Shown: positions 1-4,372, numbered from the stretch's first letter. The stretch: DNA of 5,330 nucleotides from Dehalobacter sp. CP (GCA_009910795.1 VMEE01000102.1:1-5330); one strand, 5' to 3'. The notes: generated from the letters alone by a model not told the origin. Numbers and translations are program-made.

Positions 1-553
1 CCGCGCTCAATGAAGCTATAACCGGACATCCTATTCCTGGAGAACCGTCAATAACTGCAAATGCGGTATCTTTATTTGAGTTATCTTTCATCTGCTTTTT
101 TACTTCACTTACAAGTAAACCTGAATTTCCGTTTCCAGGATGAAGTTTTGCTGTGGAAAATACTCTCTTCTCATTCTTAAACAGCATCAGATCACCAACT
201 ATATTAGGTTTCATAGTAATTGCATTTACCGGACATACAAGTTTGCAGACAGCGCATCCTTCGCATGCATTTGTGTCAATAATATATTTTTCTCCTTCTA
301 TTACCGCGCCAAATCTGCAATGCGTATAACACAATCCGCATGATATGCATTTGTCAGGATCGATATTTGCTTTTTTTAAGCCGTAAAATCCTTTTAATAA
401 GTAAGTTTCATCATTATGGCTGACGAGGTGTAGATTAGGAGCATCAACATCACAGTCAGCATATGCTTCTGCTTTTGATAAAGATATCAATGCGGATGCG
501 ACTGTGGTTTTACCTGTACCGCCTTTTCCACTTAGAATTAGAAGCTGCTTCAT
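1..553 (-). CDS. MinD-type P-loop ATPase with two [4Fe-4S] ferredoxin motifs (3' part outside window)
   Basis: The first 184 residues are visible; the C-terminus lies beyond the left edge. The N-terminus carries the deviant Walker A motif LSGKGGTGKTT (residues 7-17) and an ADCDVDAPN segment (32-40), typical of MinD/Mrp/NifH-type ATPases. A ferredoxin insert follows, with CISCGLCYTHC (69-79) and CEGCAVCKLVCP (97-108), each CxxCxxCxxxC and predicted to hold one [4Fe-4S] cluster. The switch II/Walker B-like stretch VIDGSPGIGCPV comes near residues 167-178. The ATG overlaps the upstream ATPase stop as ATGA (553-550), so the two are probably translationally coupled. A G-rich Shine-Dalgarno (positions 561-565) lies 7 nt before it. 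Paired ferredoxin-MinD ATPases occur in ORP-type clusters and are thought to drive metallocluster assembly or delivery by ATP hydrolysis. The family is clear; the substrate is inference. Confidence 0.93.
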   Translation of the reverse strand, partial: MKQLLILSGKGGTGKTTVASALISLSKAEAYADCDVDAPNLHLVSHNDETYLLKGFYGLKKANIDPDKCISCGLCYTHCRFGAVIEGEKYIIDTNACEGCAVCKLVCPVNAITMKPNIVGDLMLFKNEKRVFSTAKLHPGNGNSGLLVSEVKKQMKDNSNKDTAFAVIDGSPGIGCPVIASLSA

Positions 554-1392
554 TTTTTTACCCCCATTCTTATCTTTTCAAGTAAAGAAATAAAGAGCTT
601 ACTATAGTTTTCTGATTCCTGTGCTGCAATTTTGCCTTCAGAATTCAATAGTCCGAGTTTTCTGTCAAAGGCAATGGACTCCAGTATGGGTATTGAAGCT
701 TCTTGACAATAATCAGCTGATGGGTTTTTCCCATCTGTGCATTTGTTTAGGACTGCTCCATATGGCTTATTGTATAATTTGACAAGTTCATGCACCATCT
801 GAAGATTATGAGCTCCAAATAATGAAGGTTCAGCAACAAGTACACAGTAATCCGCATCTTTTATGCTTTCAATTACTGAACATGAGCTTCCAGGAGGGCA
901 GTCTATAAATATGTCTTTACCTGTGTTGTAAGGATCGTCTTTTAGCAGTTGTTTAATTATAGGGATACCTGAAGTTTCTCCTGTATTTAAGATTCCTGTT
1001 TTTACCTTTACACAGTCTGAATCACCATATTCATAATGCCCTATGGTCTTATCTTTTTCTGATATCGCTTTTTGAGGACATACAATTTCGCATCCTCCAC
1101 AGGAATGGCAGATTTTATCGAATACCATAAGTTTGCTGCCAATGTATGCTAAAGCATGAAATTCGCAAAATAAAACACATTTTCTGCAGCCATTACATAA
1201 GTATTCATCGCATACAGGTATTTTGACATTTACATCGGCTTTTTGCATTATTTCAGGTTTAAAGAAAAGATGCCCATTGGGTTCTTCAACATCGCAATCA
1301 ATGTAAACAGAGTTTTTGTCTGAATAAGCAAGATTTACTGCGACAAAGGTTTTTCCCGTACCTCCTTTGCCGCTCAATACTGCAACCTTCAT
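550..1392 (-). CDS. MinD-type P-loop ATPase with two [4Fe-4S] ferredoxin motifs, paralogue of the downstream gene
   Basis: This cytosolic ATPase has 280 residues. Visible are Walker A LSGKGGTGKTF (6-16), YIDCDVEEPN (30-39), ferredoxin motifs CNGCRKCVLFC (66-76) and CHSCGGCEIVCP (95-106), and the switch II segment FIDCPPGSSCSV (162-173). The order matches the downstream paralogue, so the pair probably arose by duplication and may form a heterodimer. The first ferredoxin motif ends in Cys-Glu rather than Cys-Pro. A GTG at 1401 would add three residues and overlap the upstream stop as GTGA. I prefer the ATG at 1392: AGGTGA (1403-1398) sits 5 nt before it, and its N-terminus (MKVAVLSGKGG) aligns with that of the paralogue (MKQLLILSGKGG). 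The expected role is nucleotide-dependent handling of a metal-sulfur cluster with the NifX-like protein encoded 5 nt upstream. Fold and motifs are certain; function is inferred from context. Confidence 0.95.
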   Translation of the reverse strand: MKVAVLSGKGGTGKTFVAVNLAYSDKNSVYIDCDVEEPNGHLFFKPEIMQKADVNVKIPVCDEYLCNGCRKCVLFCEFHALAYIGSKLMVFDKICHSCGGCEIVCPQKAISEKDKTIGHYEYGDSDCVKVKTGILNTGETSGIPIIKQLLKDDPYNTGKDIFIDCPPGSSCSVIESIKDADYCVLVAEPSLFGAHNLQMVHELVKLYNKPYGAVLNKCTDGKNPSADYCQEASIPILESIAFDRKLGLLNSEGKIAAQESENYSKLFISLLEKIRMGVKK

Positions 1393-1397
1393 ATATT

Positions 1398-1403
1398 TCA
1401 CCT
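1398..1403 (-). promoter_or_regulatory. Shine-Dalgarno AGGTGA selecting the ATG at 1392
   Basis: Read on the minus strand, AGGTGA is followed by 5 nt and then ATG at 1392-1390. The site contains the stop codon of the NifX-like gene (TGA, 1400-1398). It also contains the alternative GTG start at 1401, which therefore has no proper ribosome binding site of its own. Confidence 0.7.
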
Positions 1404-1760
1404 ATGTCCGTGTAATCCTGGGTGAATGTCTGTTAATGGTTCTAATGAACCTTTTTTATAAAGCTCTATATTTTCTAACAAAGTTCCTGGAACAGTTTTA
1501 TACATCCTGACACCAGATGAATGTATAACTTTTGCAGCATTCTCTCCGCATCGTGGAGTAAGAAGAACATCAGCTTTATTATCAATTATCGATTGAGCTG
1601 CCTGAATGCCTGCTCCTCCAGGTGCATTTGCCGCAGTATTTTCTATAAAGTCTGCTATATCATTAACTGTATTGTAGTATAAATAGTATGGTGCTCTTCC
1701 AAAAGATATGCATACTTGCGAGTCTAAATTCTTTTCATCTGCCGGTATAGCTATTTTCAT
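1398..1760 (-). CDS. NifX/NafY-family (dinitrogenase iron-molybdenum cofactor / ORP-type) protein
   Basis: This 120-residue protein spans a whole single-domain NifX/NafY/ORP fold. Family hallmarks are MKIAIPADE at the N-terminus, SFGRAPYYLYY (19-29), the IENTA segment (39-43), GGAGIQAAQ (48-56) and the strand-turn VLLTPRCGENAAKV (65-78). Characterised relatives bind iron-molybdenum cofactor precursors (NifX, NafY) or a mixed Mo-Cu sulfide cluster (Desulfovibrio ORP). Candidate ligands here are Cys17, Cys71 and the C-terminal HPGLHGHR, but no ligand can be assigned from sequence. No nif structural genes are in view, so a nitrogenase role is not supported. An ORP-like cluster carrier working with the two downstream ATPases is the best guess. 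AGGAGG (1771-1766), overlapping the DUF134 stop, lies 5 nt before the ATG; the intergenic gap is 9 nt. Confidence 0.93.
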   Translation of the reverse strand: MKIAIPADEKNLDSQVCISFGRAPYYLYYNTVNDIADFIENTAANAPGGAGIQAAQSIIDNKADVLLTPRCGENAAKVIHSSGVRMYKTVPGTLLENIELYKKGSLEPLTDIHPGLHGHR

Positions 1761-1769
1761 AAATACCTC

Positions 1770-2138
1770 CTAGTACTCCTCATTGAATCCGTTACCATGT
1801 CTATGTCTTCTGCAGCCTCTTCCCTGACAACCCCGGCCTATACCGTTGCATAATGTATACTCGCCACCTTCAATTACAAGATTCTTTCCATTTACTAATG
1901 AATCAGCAAGTTTTTTCCTTGCTTCGCTGTATATGCCCTGTATTGTGGTTCTGGCTATATTCATCTGGTCAGCACACTGTTCCTGAGTGAAACCCTCAAG
2001 ATCGATAAGCCTTATTGTCTCATATTCATCTACTGCCATTATTACCGTTTCTAGTATTGAGCCTGTTGAAGGCATTGGACCGAAACGGTTTATCTGGGGC
2101 AGGTCACACACTGTTCGCCATTTTCTAGGTCTTGCCAT
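1770..2138 (-). CDS. DUF134 (UPF0251) helix-turn-helix DNA-binding protein with Cys/His-rich tail
   Basis: The protein has 122 residues. The DUF134 signature is visible: MARPRKWRTV at the start, the RFGP motif (18-21), DEYETIRLIDLEGFTQEQCA (37-56) and the sigma-70 region 4-like helix-turn-helix MNIARTTIQGIYSEARKKLA (59-78), then LVNGKNLVIEGGEY (81-94). The last 26 residues contain Cys97, Cys104, Cys109, His112 and His114 amid Gly and Arg, which could bind metal or a cluster (inference). Family members are predicted DNA-binding proteins and commonly sit next to NifX-like and MinD-like genes in anaerobes. Autoregulation of this operon, possibly through the TGACATATGTCA palindromes upstream of the first gene, is plausible but untested. 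GGAAGG (2150-2145) lies 6 nt before the ATG, and the gene follows the DUF5320 gene by 35 nt with no terminator between them. Confidence 0.93.
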   Translation of the reverse strand: MARPRKWRTVCDLPQINRFGPMPSTGSILETVIMAVDEYETIRLIDLEGFTQEQCADQMNIARTTIQGIYSEARKKLADSLVNGKNLVIEGGEYTLCNGIGRGCQGRGCRRHRHGNGFNEEY

Positions 2139-2173
2139 GGTTAACCTTCCTTATTCTTAAGAGTTCTTTAGAT

Positions 2174-2446
2174 TCATTTTAATTCATCTATCTGTTTATT
2201 GATAGATGCAAGCTCTTCTTCAAGATATTTTTTCTGTTCTAGAAGAAGTTCTTTTGAAGGTTTTTGAGTATATTGGGGATTATCATAAAAATAAGGTCTG
2301 TTATATCCGTAAAATCCTCTTCCTCTACCGCAGAAACCTCCTGCATAACCTGCACCTAAAGGACGTCTTACACCTGTGCAATTTCCCATCATTCTACCGG
2401 TCATTGGGCCCATGCCCATTGGTCCTGTTCCATCAAATCTTGGCAT
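2174..2446 (-). CDS. DUF5320-type small Gly/Met-rich protein, first gene of the operon
   Basis: The protein has 90 residues. The N-terminus MPRFDGTGPMGMGPMTGRMM is the characteristic opening of DUF5320 proteins. A Gly/Arg/Tyr-rich middle follows, with single cysteines at 23 (GNCTG) and 39 (GFCGR). The C-terminus (about 65-90, KELLLEQKKYLEEELASIN...) is a charged amphipathic helix likely to form a coiled coil. An upstream ATG at 2476 would add ten residues, but it lies inside a palindrome and has no ribosome binding site. The strong AGGAGG at 2460-2455, 8 nt before the ATG at 2446, together with the family N-terminus, decides the start. Family function is unknown; members are often found beside NifX-like and MinD-like genes in anaerobes. 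A scaffold or metal-binding role is a guess only. Confidence 0.9.
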   Translation of the reverse strand: MPRFDGTGPMGMGPMTGRMMGNCTGVRRPLGAGYAGGFCGRGRGFYGYNRPYFYDNPQYTQKPSKELLLEQKKYLEEELASINKQIDELK

Positions 2447-2454
2447 TTCAGTAA

Positions 2455-2460
2455 CCTCCT
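2455..2460 (-). promoter_or_regulatory. Shine-Dalgarno AGGAGG of the DUF5320 gene
   Basis: The perfect AGGAGG, read on the minus strand, sits 8 nt before ATG 2446-2444. It rules out the longer reading frame that begins at 2476. Confidence 0.85.
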
Positions 2461-2470
2461 GATTTATTTC

Positions 2471-2482
2471 TGACATATGTCA
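2471..2482. promoter_or_regulatory. Palindrome TGACATATGTCA, downstream operator copy
   Basis: This perfect 12-bp palindrome is identical to the copy at 2507-2518, with 36 bp between centres. Relative to a transcription start predicted near 2485 it would occupy about +4 to +15. It also covers the rejected ATG at 2476. A repressor bound here and at the -35 copy would bracket the promoter. The binding protein is unknown: the adjacent Crp/Fnr protein or the DUF134 protein are candidates. Confidence 0.6.
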
Positions 2483-2491
2483 GATACTATC

Positions 2492-2519
2492 AGTATACCT
2501 CATTAATGACATATGTCAA
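2492..2519 (-). promoter_or_regulatory. Promoter of the DUF5320-DUF134-NifX-MinD-MinD operon
   Basis: On the minus strand, a perfect -35 TTGACA (2519-2514) is separated by 16 nt from TATACT (2497-2492), a 5/6 match to the -10 consensus. Transcription would start near 2485, giving a leader of about 38 nt before ATG 2446. The -35 hexamer is embedded in the palindrome TGACATATGTCA. A strong core promoter covered by an operator suggests repression rather than activation. Confidence 0.75.
2507..2518. promoter_or_regulatory. Palindrome TGACATATGTCA on the -35 box, upstream operator copy
   Basis: This perfect 12-bp palindrome shares five of the six bases of the -35 hexamer TTGACA. With flanks it reads TTGACATATGTCAT on the minus strand, similar in layout to Fnr-type boxes (TTGAT-N4-ATCAA) but with GAC/GTC half-sites. 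A protein bound here would block RNA polymerase. It pairs with the identical site at 2471-2482. Confidence 0.6.
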
Positions 2520-2530
2520 TAACTAATTTG

Positions 2531-2559
2531 AGAAATTATATAATTTTTATATAATTTCT
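2531..2559. repeat. Perfect AT-only inverted repeat across the regulator stop codon
   Basis: Two 13-bp arms (2531-2543 and 2547-2559) are exact reverse complements around a TTT spacer. The repeat encodes the last residues of the Crp/Fnr regulator (NYIKII) and its stop. In RNA it would form a hairpin whose only G-C pair is near the base. No U-tract follows on the minus strand, so it is a poor intrinsic terminator. It lies between the regulator and the operon promoter and may act as a weak terminator, an mRNA 3' end stabiliser or a protein site. Confidence 0.6.
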
Positions 2560-3168
2560 GTTTAATTCTATAAGCTTATCTTTATGCATTTTTGCAAGTT
2601 CTCTGGAAAGGGAAGTTCTCTGAACTCCCATAAGCAGCGCAAGGTCTTTTTTTGTCATATTTAATTTTACAATATTGCTTTTCTGTAGCTGGCTCTGTTT
2701 TTTTAAGTAATTTATCAGTATCTGCCTCAATTTAAGTCTGACATATCCTCTTATCCTGTCACCTAGTATGAAAGCATTATATGATATGTTTTCAAGATAT
2801 GCTTTTAAGAAATCTGGATACTCACACATAAGATGAAATAAATCTTCTTTCTTTATCTGCATTACTATCACATCTGATTTGGCAAAGATGCTCATTGGAT
2901 ATGAAGGTGTTTTAGAAAAAAGAAGATTACCTCCTATAATGTCTGTTTTTGTGAAATTAGTTACACACATAACATTACCATCTTCATCTATCCTGTCAAT
3001 TGCAACATTGCCTTCAATTATTACTTCCAGATGAGAGCAGATGTCATTCTCCAAATGCATACAGCAACCCTTTGAGTATTTTCTTATATTGATTACATTA
3101 CTTTTTATCAGCTCTGTATATTTTTCATCTGGTATGTGTTTTGTAATAAGGTTAATATGTTTTTCCAT
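2536..3168 (-). CDS. Crp/Fnr-family transcriptional regulator
   Basis: The protein has 210 residues, normal for the family. An N-terminal cyclic-nucleotide-binding-like beta-roll spans about 25-115 (EVIIEGNVAIDRIDEDGNV at 48-66, DIIGGNLLFSKTPSYPMSIF at 76-95). A long dimerisation helix (about 118-155) leads to the winged helix-turn-helix, TKKDLALLMGVQRTSLSREL (172-191). The SLSREL recognition helix is typical of clostridial Crp/Fnr proteins. Cys35, Cys36, Cys44, Cys68 and Cys115 are present but do not form the N-terminal four-Cys cluster site of Fnr, so the effector is unknown. A TTG at 3189 would add seven residues; I chose the ATG at 3168 because AAGGA (3179-3175) lies 6 nt before it. The gene is divergent from the membrane ferredoxin gene, and the shared gap holds the likely operator TGTTAC-N4-GTAACA, which touches this gene's ribosome binding site, so autoregulation is plausible. 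Confidence 0.93.
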   Translation of the reverse strand: MEKHINLITKHIPDEKYTELIKSNVINIRKYSKGCCMHLENDICSHLEVIIEGNVAIDRIDEDGNVMCVTNFTKTDIIGGNLLFSKTPSYPMSIFAKSDVIVMQIKKEDLFHLMCEYPDFLKAYLENISYNAFILGDRIRGYVRLKLRQILINYLKKQSQLQKSNIVKLNMTKKDLALLMGVQRTSLSRELAKMHKDKLIELNRNYIKII

Positions 3169-3174
3169 TTCTAT

Positions 3175-3179
3175 TCCTT
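3175..3179 (-). promoter_or_regulatory. Shine-Dalgarno AAGGA of the Crp/Fnr gene
   Basis: AAGGA on the minus strand lies 6 nt before ATG 3168 and favours it over the TTG at 3189. Its upstream end meets the GTTAC palindrome (3179-3198), so a protein on that site could interfere with this gene's transcription. Confidence 0.6.
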
Positions 3180-3198
3180 GTGTTACCAATGTAACACA
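3179..3198. promoter_or_regulatory. Crp/Fnr-type operator TGTGTTAC-CAAT-GTAACACA
   Basis: Two perfect 8-bp arms flank a 4-bp spacer; the core is TGTTAC-N4-GTAACA (3181-3196). The centre (3188.5) lies 29.5 bp upstream of the first base of the plus-strand -10 box TATACT (3218). That puts it at about -41.5 from the predicted start at 3230, the classic class II Crp/Fnr activator position. It lies in the divergent gap next to a Crp/Fnr gene. Assigning it to that protein is inference from location, symmetry and geometry. Confidence 0.75.
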
Positions 3199-3217
3199 TT
3201 TCTAAGAGAACTTAAAG

Positions 3218-3223
3218 TATACT
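3218..3223 (+). promoter_or_regulatory. -10 box TATACT of the membrane ferredoxin gene, activator-type promoter
   Basis: TATACT matches the -10 consensus at 5/6. The hexamer 17 bp upstream (3195-3200, CACATT) does not resemble TTGACA, as expected for a promoter that needs the activator bound at 3179-3198. Predicted transcription start is near 3230, giving a leader of about 15 nt. The central GTATAC is self-complementary, so a minus-strand -10 for the regulator gene could overlap it, but no -35 supports that. Confidence 0.65.
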
Positions 3224-3234
3224 ATTAAAATAAT

Positions 3235-3240
3235 GGAGGT
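3235..3240 (+). promoter_or_regulatory. Shine-Dalgarno GGAGGT selecting the ATG at 3245
   Basis: GGAGGT lies 4 nt before ATG 3245. The alternative ATG at 3233 would have its second codon inside this site and no ribosome binding site of its own, so the shorter protein is preferred. Confidence 0.75.
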
Positions 3241-3244
3241 CTGT

Positions 3245-3898
3245 ATGAATAAGACATGGATAACGATAATAAGGATAGCATTTTTCGGAATATTCCTATT
3301 TTTAATGCTTATAGGAAAGCCATTCATCTGGCTTGCTCTCTACACTGCAAGCTTAGTTTCAGCATTATTATTTGGAAGGATATACTGCGGATTCATGTGC
3401 CCGATAAATACTGTGATGGGTCCTGCTGAGTTTTTATCAAAAAAGATGAATACCCAAACTGAAAAAACACCAAAATGGCTTTCGTCAGGAGTTTTCGCAT
3501 GGGTATTTTTAGGAATAAGTATTGCACTTATGCTTTTATTCAAGAAAGCAATGAAGGTGGACCTTCCCATAATCCCGATATGGATCGCAGTCGGTTTCCT
3601 TGTAACATTGAGATATAAGCCTTATGTATTCCATAACTTGATATGTCCATTTGGTACCTTGCAGAGCATATTCGGAAAAAAGCCGTTATTTTCTAAAAAG
3701 GTAGATAAAGAAACCTGTATAGGATGCAGATTGTGCGAAAAAGCCTGTCCTTCAGATGCGATAAAAGTATTTTCTGAAACAAAGAAAGCAACTATTACAG
3801 CAAATCTTTGTCATCAGTGTACTAACTGCAAGGATGTTTGTCCGAAAGACGCAATACTATATAAAAGAGCTGAATATCACTTGCCTGATATAGAATAG
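3245..3898 (+). CDS. NapH/YccM-like membrane protein with two C-terminal [4Fe-4S] ferredoxin motifs
   Basis: The protein has 217 residues. Four hydrophobic segments are visible at about 6-23, 27-43, 83-99 and 107-122. The NapH/NosR/YccM signature CGFMCP (48-53) follows the second segment. Its counterpart after the fourth reads HNLICPFG (130-137), with His130 where the first Cys of CxxxCP is expected. The cytosolic tail carries CIGCRLCEKACP (158-169) and CHQCTNCKDVCP (189-200), predicted to bind two [4Fe-4S] clusters. Relatives move electrons between the membrane quinone or ferredoxin pool and a partner reductase. No nap, nos or other partner reductase is visible here, so the partner is unknown. 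The gene is transcribed alone from an apparent class II Crp/Fnr promoter, divergent from the regulator, and is followed by a separate promoter for the cupin. Confidence 0.92.
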   Translation: MNKTWITIIRIAFFGIFLFLMLIGKPFIWLALYTASLVSALLFGRIYCGFMCPINTVMGPAEFLSKKMNTQTEKTPKWLSSGVFAWVFLGISIALMLLFKKAMKVDLPIIPIWIAVGFLVTLRYKPYVFHNLICPFGTLQSIFGKKPLFSKKVDKETCIGCRLCEKACPSDAIKVFSETKKATITANLCHQCTNCKDVCPKDAILYKRAEYHLPDIE

Positions 3899-3907
3899 TA
3901 ACAGAAT

Positions 3908-3920
3908 GTAACATAGTTAC
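3908..3920. promoter_or_regulatory. Dyad GTAAC-ATA-GTTAC upstream of the cupin gene
   Basis: A perfect palindrome of 5-bp arms around 3 bp. Its centre (3914) lies 28 bp before the TATAAT box at 3942, about -40 from the predicted start. A further GTAACA lies at 3898-3903, and the 9-mer AATGTAACA (3905-3913) also occurs in the operator at 3188-3196. The shared pentamers suggest the same regulator, although half-site order and spacing differ (GTAAC-N3-GTTAC here, GTTAC-N4-GTAAC there). Confidence 0.5.
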
Positions 3921-3922
3921 TG

Positions 3923-3936
3923 ATAGCATATGTTAT
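3923..3936. promoter_or_regulatory. Imperfect dyad ATAGCATATGTTAT
   Basis: Twelve of 14 bases are symmetric around the CATATG core. The same core forms the centre of the two TGACATATGTCA palindromes at 2471 and 2507. Here it falls just upstream of the -10 box of the cupin gene, where binding would be expected to repress. This is weak evidence and may be a chance feature of AT-rich DNA. Confidence 0.25.
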
Positions 3937-3941
3937 AGAGA

Positions 3942-3947
3942 TATAAT
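3942..3947 (+). promoter_or_regulatory. -10 box TATAAT of the cupin gene
   Basis: A perfect TATAAT. The hexamer 17 bp upstream (3919-3924, ACTGAT) is not a recognisable -35, so this looks like an activator-dependent promoter using the dyad at 3908-3920. The predicted start is near 3954, about 23 nt before the ATG at 3977. Confidence 0.55.
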
Positions 3948-3976
3948 TATTATGTTAGTATTTGAGGAGGTTAATA

Positions 3977-4291
3977 ATGATAGAGCAGGTATTTAAATTA
4001 TCCACAGGGGATGTAAAAGCTATTGAGAAGGTAGTGTTTGACGAAAATCTTCACTACATACATTTAATCTTTAATCAGAATGATAGTCTGCCTGAGCATT
4101 ATTCAAATTCGAATGTCTATATGACAGTGTTAAGAGGCAAACTTACTATCAGATTAGACGAACAGCAGGCGAATATTTACGAAAAAGGAACACTTCTTAA
4201 AATACCGAAAAACACACTTATGAACGTAGGCAACAAGCATGATGAGGTTTTAGAGATAATAATCGTGAAGGCTCCAGCTCCATCAAAGTGA
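3977..4291 (+). CDS. Small single-domain cupin, degenerate metal site
   Basis: The protein has 104 residues. A beta-rich cupin core runs from about 25 to 98. Motif 1 is recognisable as NDSLPEHYSNSNVYMTVLRG (35-54) and motif 2 as KGTLLKIPKNTLMNVGN (70-86). Of the usual metal ligands only His41 stands in place; the motif 2 histidine is absent (Met82 region), so a canonical two-His/Glu metal centre is unlikely. Such small clostridial cupins are probably ligand-binding or sensory rather than catalytic, but this is inference. A TTG at 3962 could add five residues; AGGAGG (3965-3970), 6 nt before ATG 3977, decides the start. The gene follows the membrane ferredoxin gene by 78 nt but seems to have its own promoter. 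No terminator is visible after it. Confidence 0.88.
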   Translation: MIEQVFKLSTGDVKAIEKVVFDENLHYIHLIFNQNDSLPEHYSNSNVYMTVLRGKLTIRLDEQQANIYEKGTLLKIPKNTLMNVGNKHDEVLEIIIVKAPAPSK

Positions 4292-4315
4292 AGATGAGAA
4301 AATACCTATTTATTG

Positions 4316-4344
4316 TTGTATGATTGTGTGAAATAATGCATAAT
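4316..4344 (+). promoter_or_regulatory. Possible weak promoter TTGTAT-N17-CATAAT
   Basis: The -35 matches 3/6 and the -10 5/6, spaced 17 bp, in the only gap before the URO-D-like gene. It overlaps the dyad at 4319-4348. This is the best candidate in a spacer otherwise free of signals, but such matches are common in AT-rich DNA. Confidence 0.3.
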
Positions 4345-4348
4345 CATA
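4319..4348 (+). repeat. 12-bp stem with 6-nt loop between the cupin and URO-D-like genes
   Basis: TATGATTGTGTG (4319-4330) can pair with TGCATAATCATA (4337-4348) around the loop AAATAA; nine pairs are Watson-Crick and three G-U. It is not followed by a U-tract, so it is not a standard intrinsic terminator. It ends 12 nt before the Shine-Dalgarno of the next gene. It could be a DNA operator, an mRNA processing site or a translational control element. Confidence 0.45.
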
Positions 4349-4372
4349 TTAACTCTAATAAAGGTGGTATAT

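Noticed and set aside
140..343. Plus-strand open frame of 67 codons
   Set aside because: It lies wholly antisense to the first MinD-type ATPase, whose ferredoxin motifs are intact, and it has no ribosome binding site or recognisable domain.
1398..1760. Nitrogenase cofactor gene, implying nitrogen fixation
   Set aside because: The fold is NifX-like, but no nif structural or cofactor genes are visible; NifX/ORP-like proteins are common in anaerobes that do not fix nitrogen.
2206..2454. Plus-strand open frame of 82 codons
   Set aside because: It is antisense to the DUF5320 gene, which has a family N-terminus and a perfect Shine-Dalgarno; the plus-strand product resembles nothing known to me.
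3340..3570. Minus-strand open frame of 76 codons
   Set aside because: It is antisense to the membrane ferredoxin gene, across its conserved CGFMCP region and third membrane segment; no ribosome binding site.
3899..3940. Intrinsic terminator after the membrane ferredoxin gene
   Set aside because: The GTAAC/GTTAC dyad could fold, but the stem is only 5-6 bp and no T-tract follows; its position before TATAAT fits an operator better.
4292..4372. Riboswitch upstream of the URO-D-like gene, for example a cobalamin riboswitch
   Set aside because: The spacer is only 81 nt and shows none of the conserved cobalamin riboswitch elements; just one hairpin is visible.
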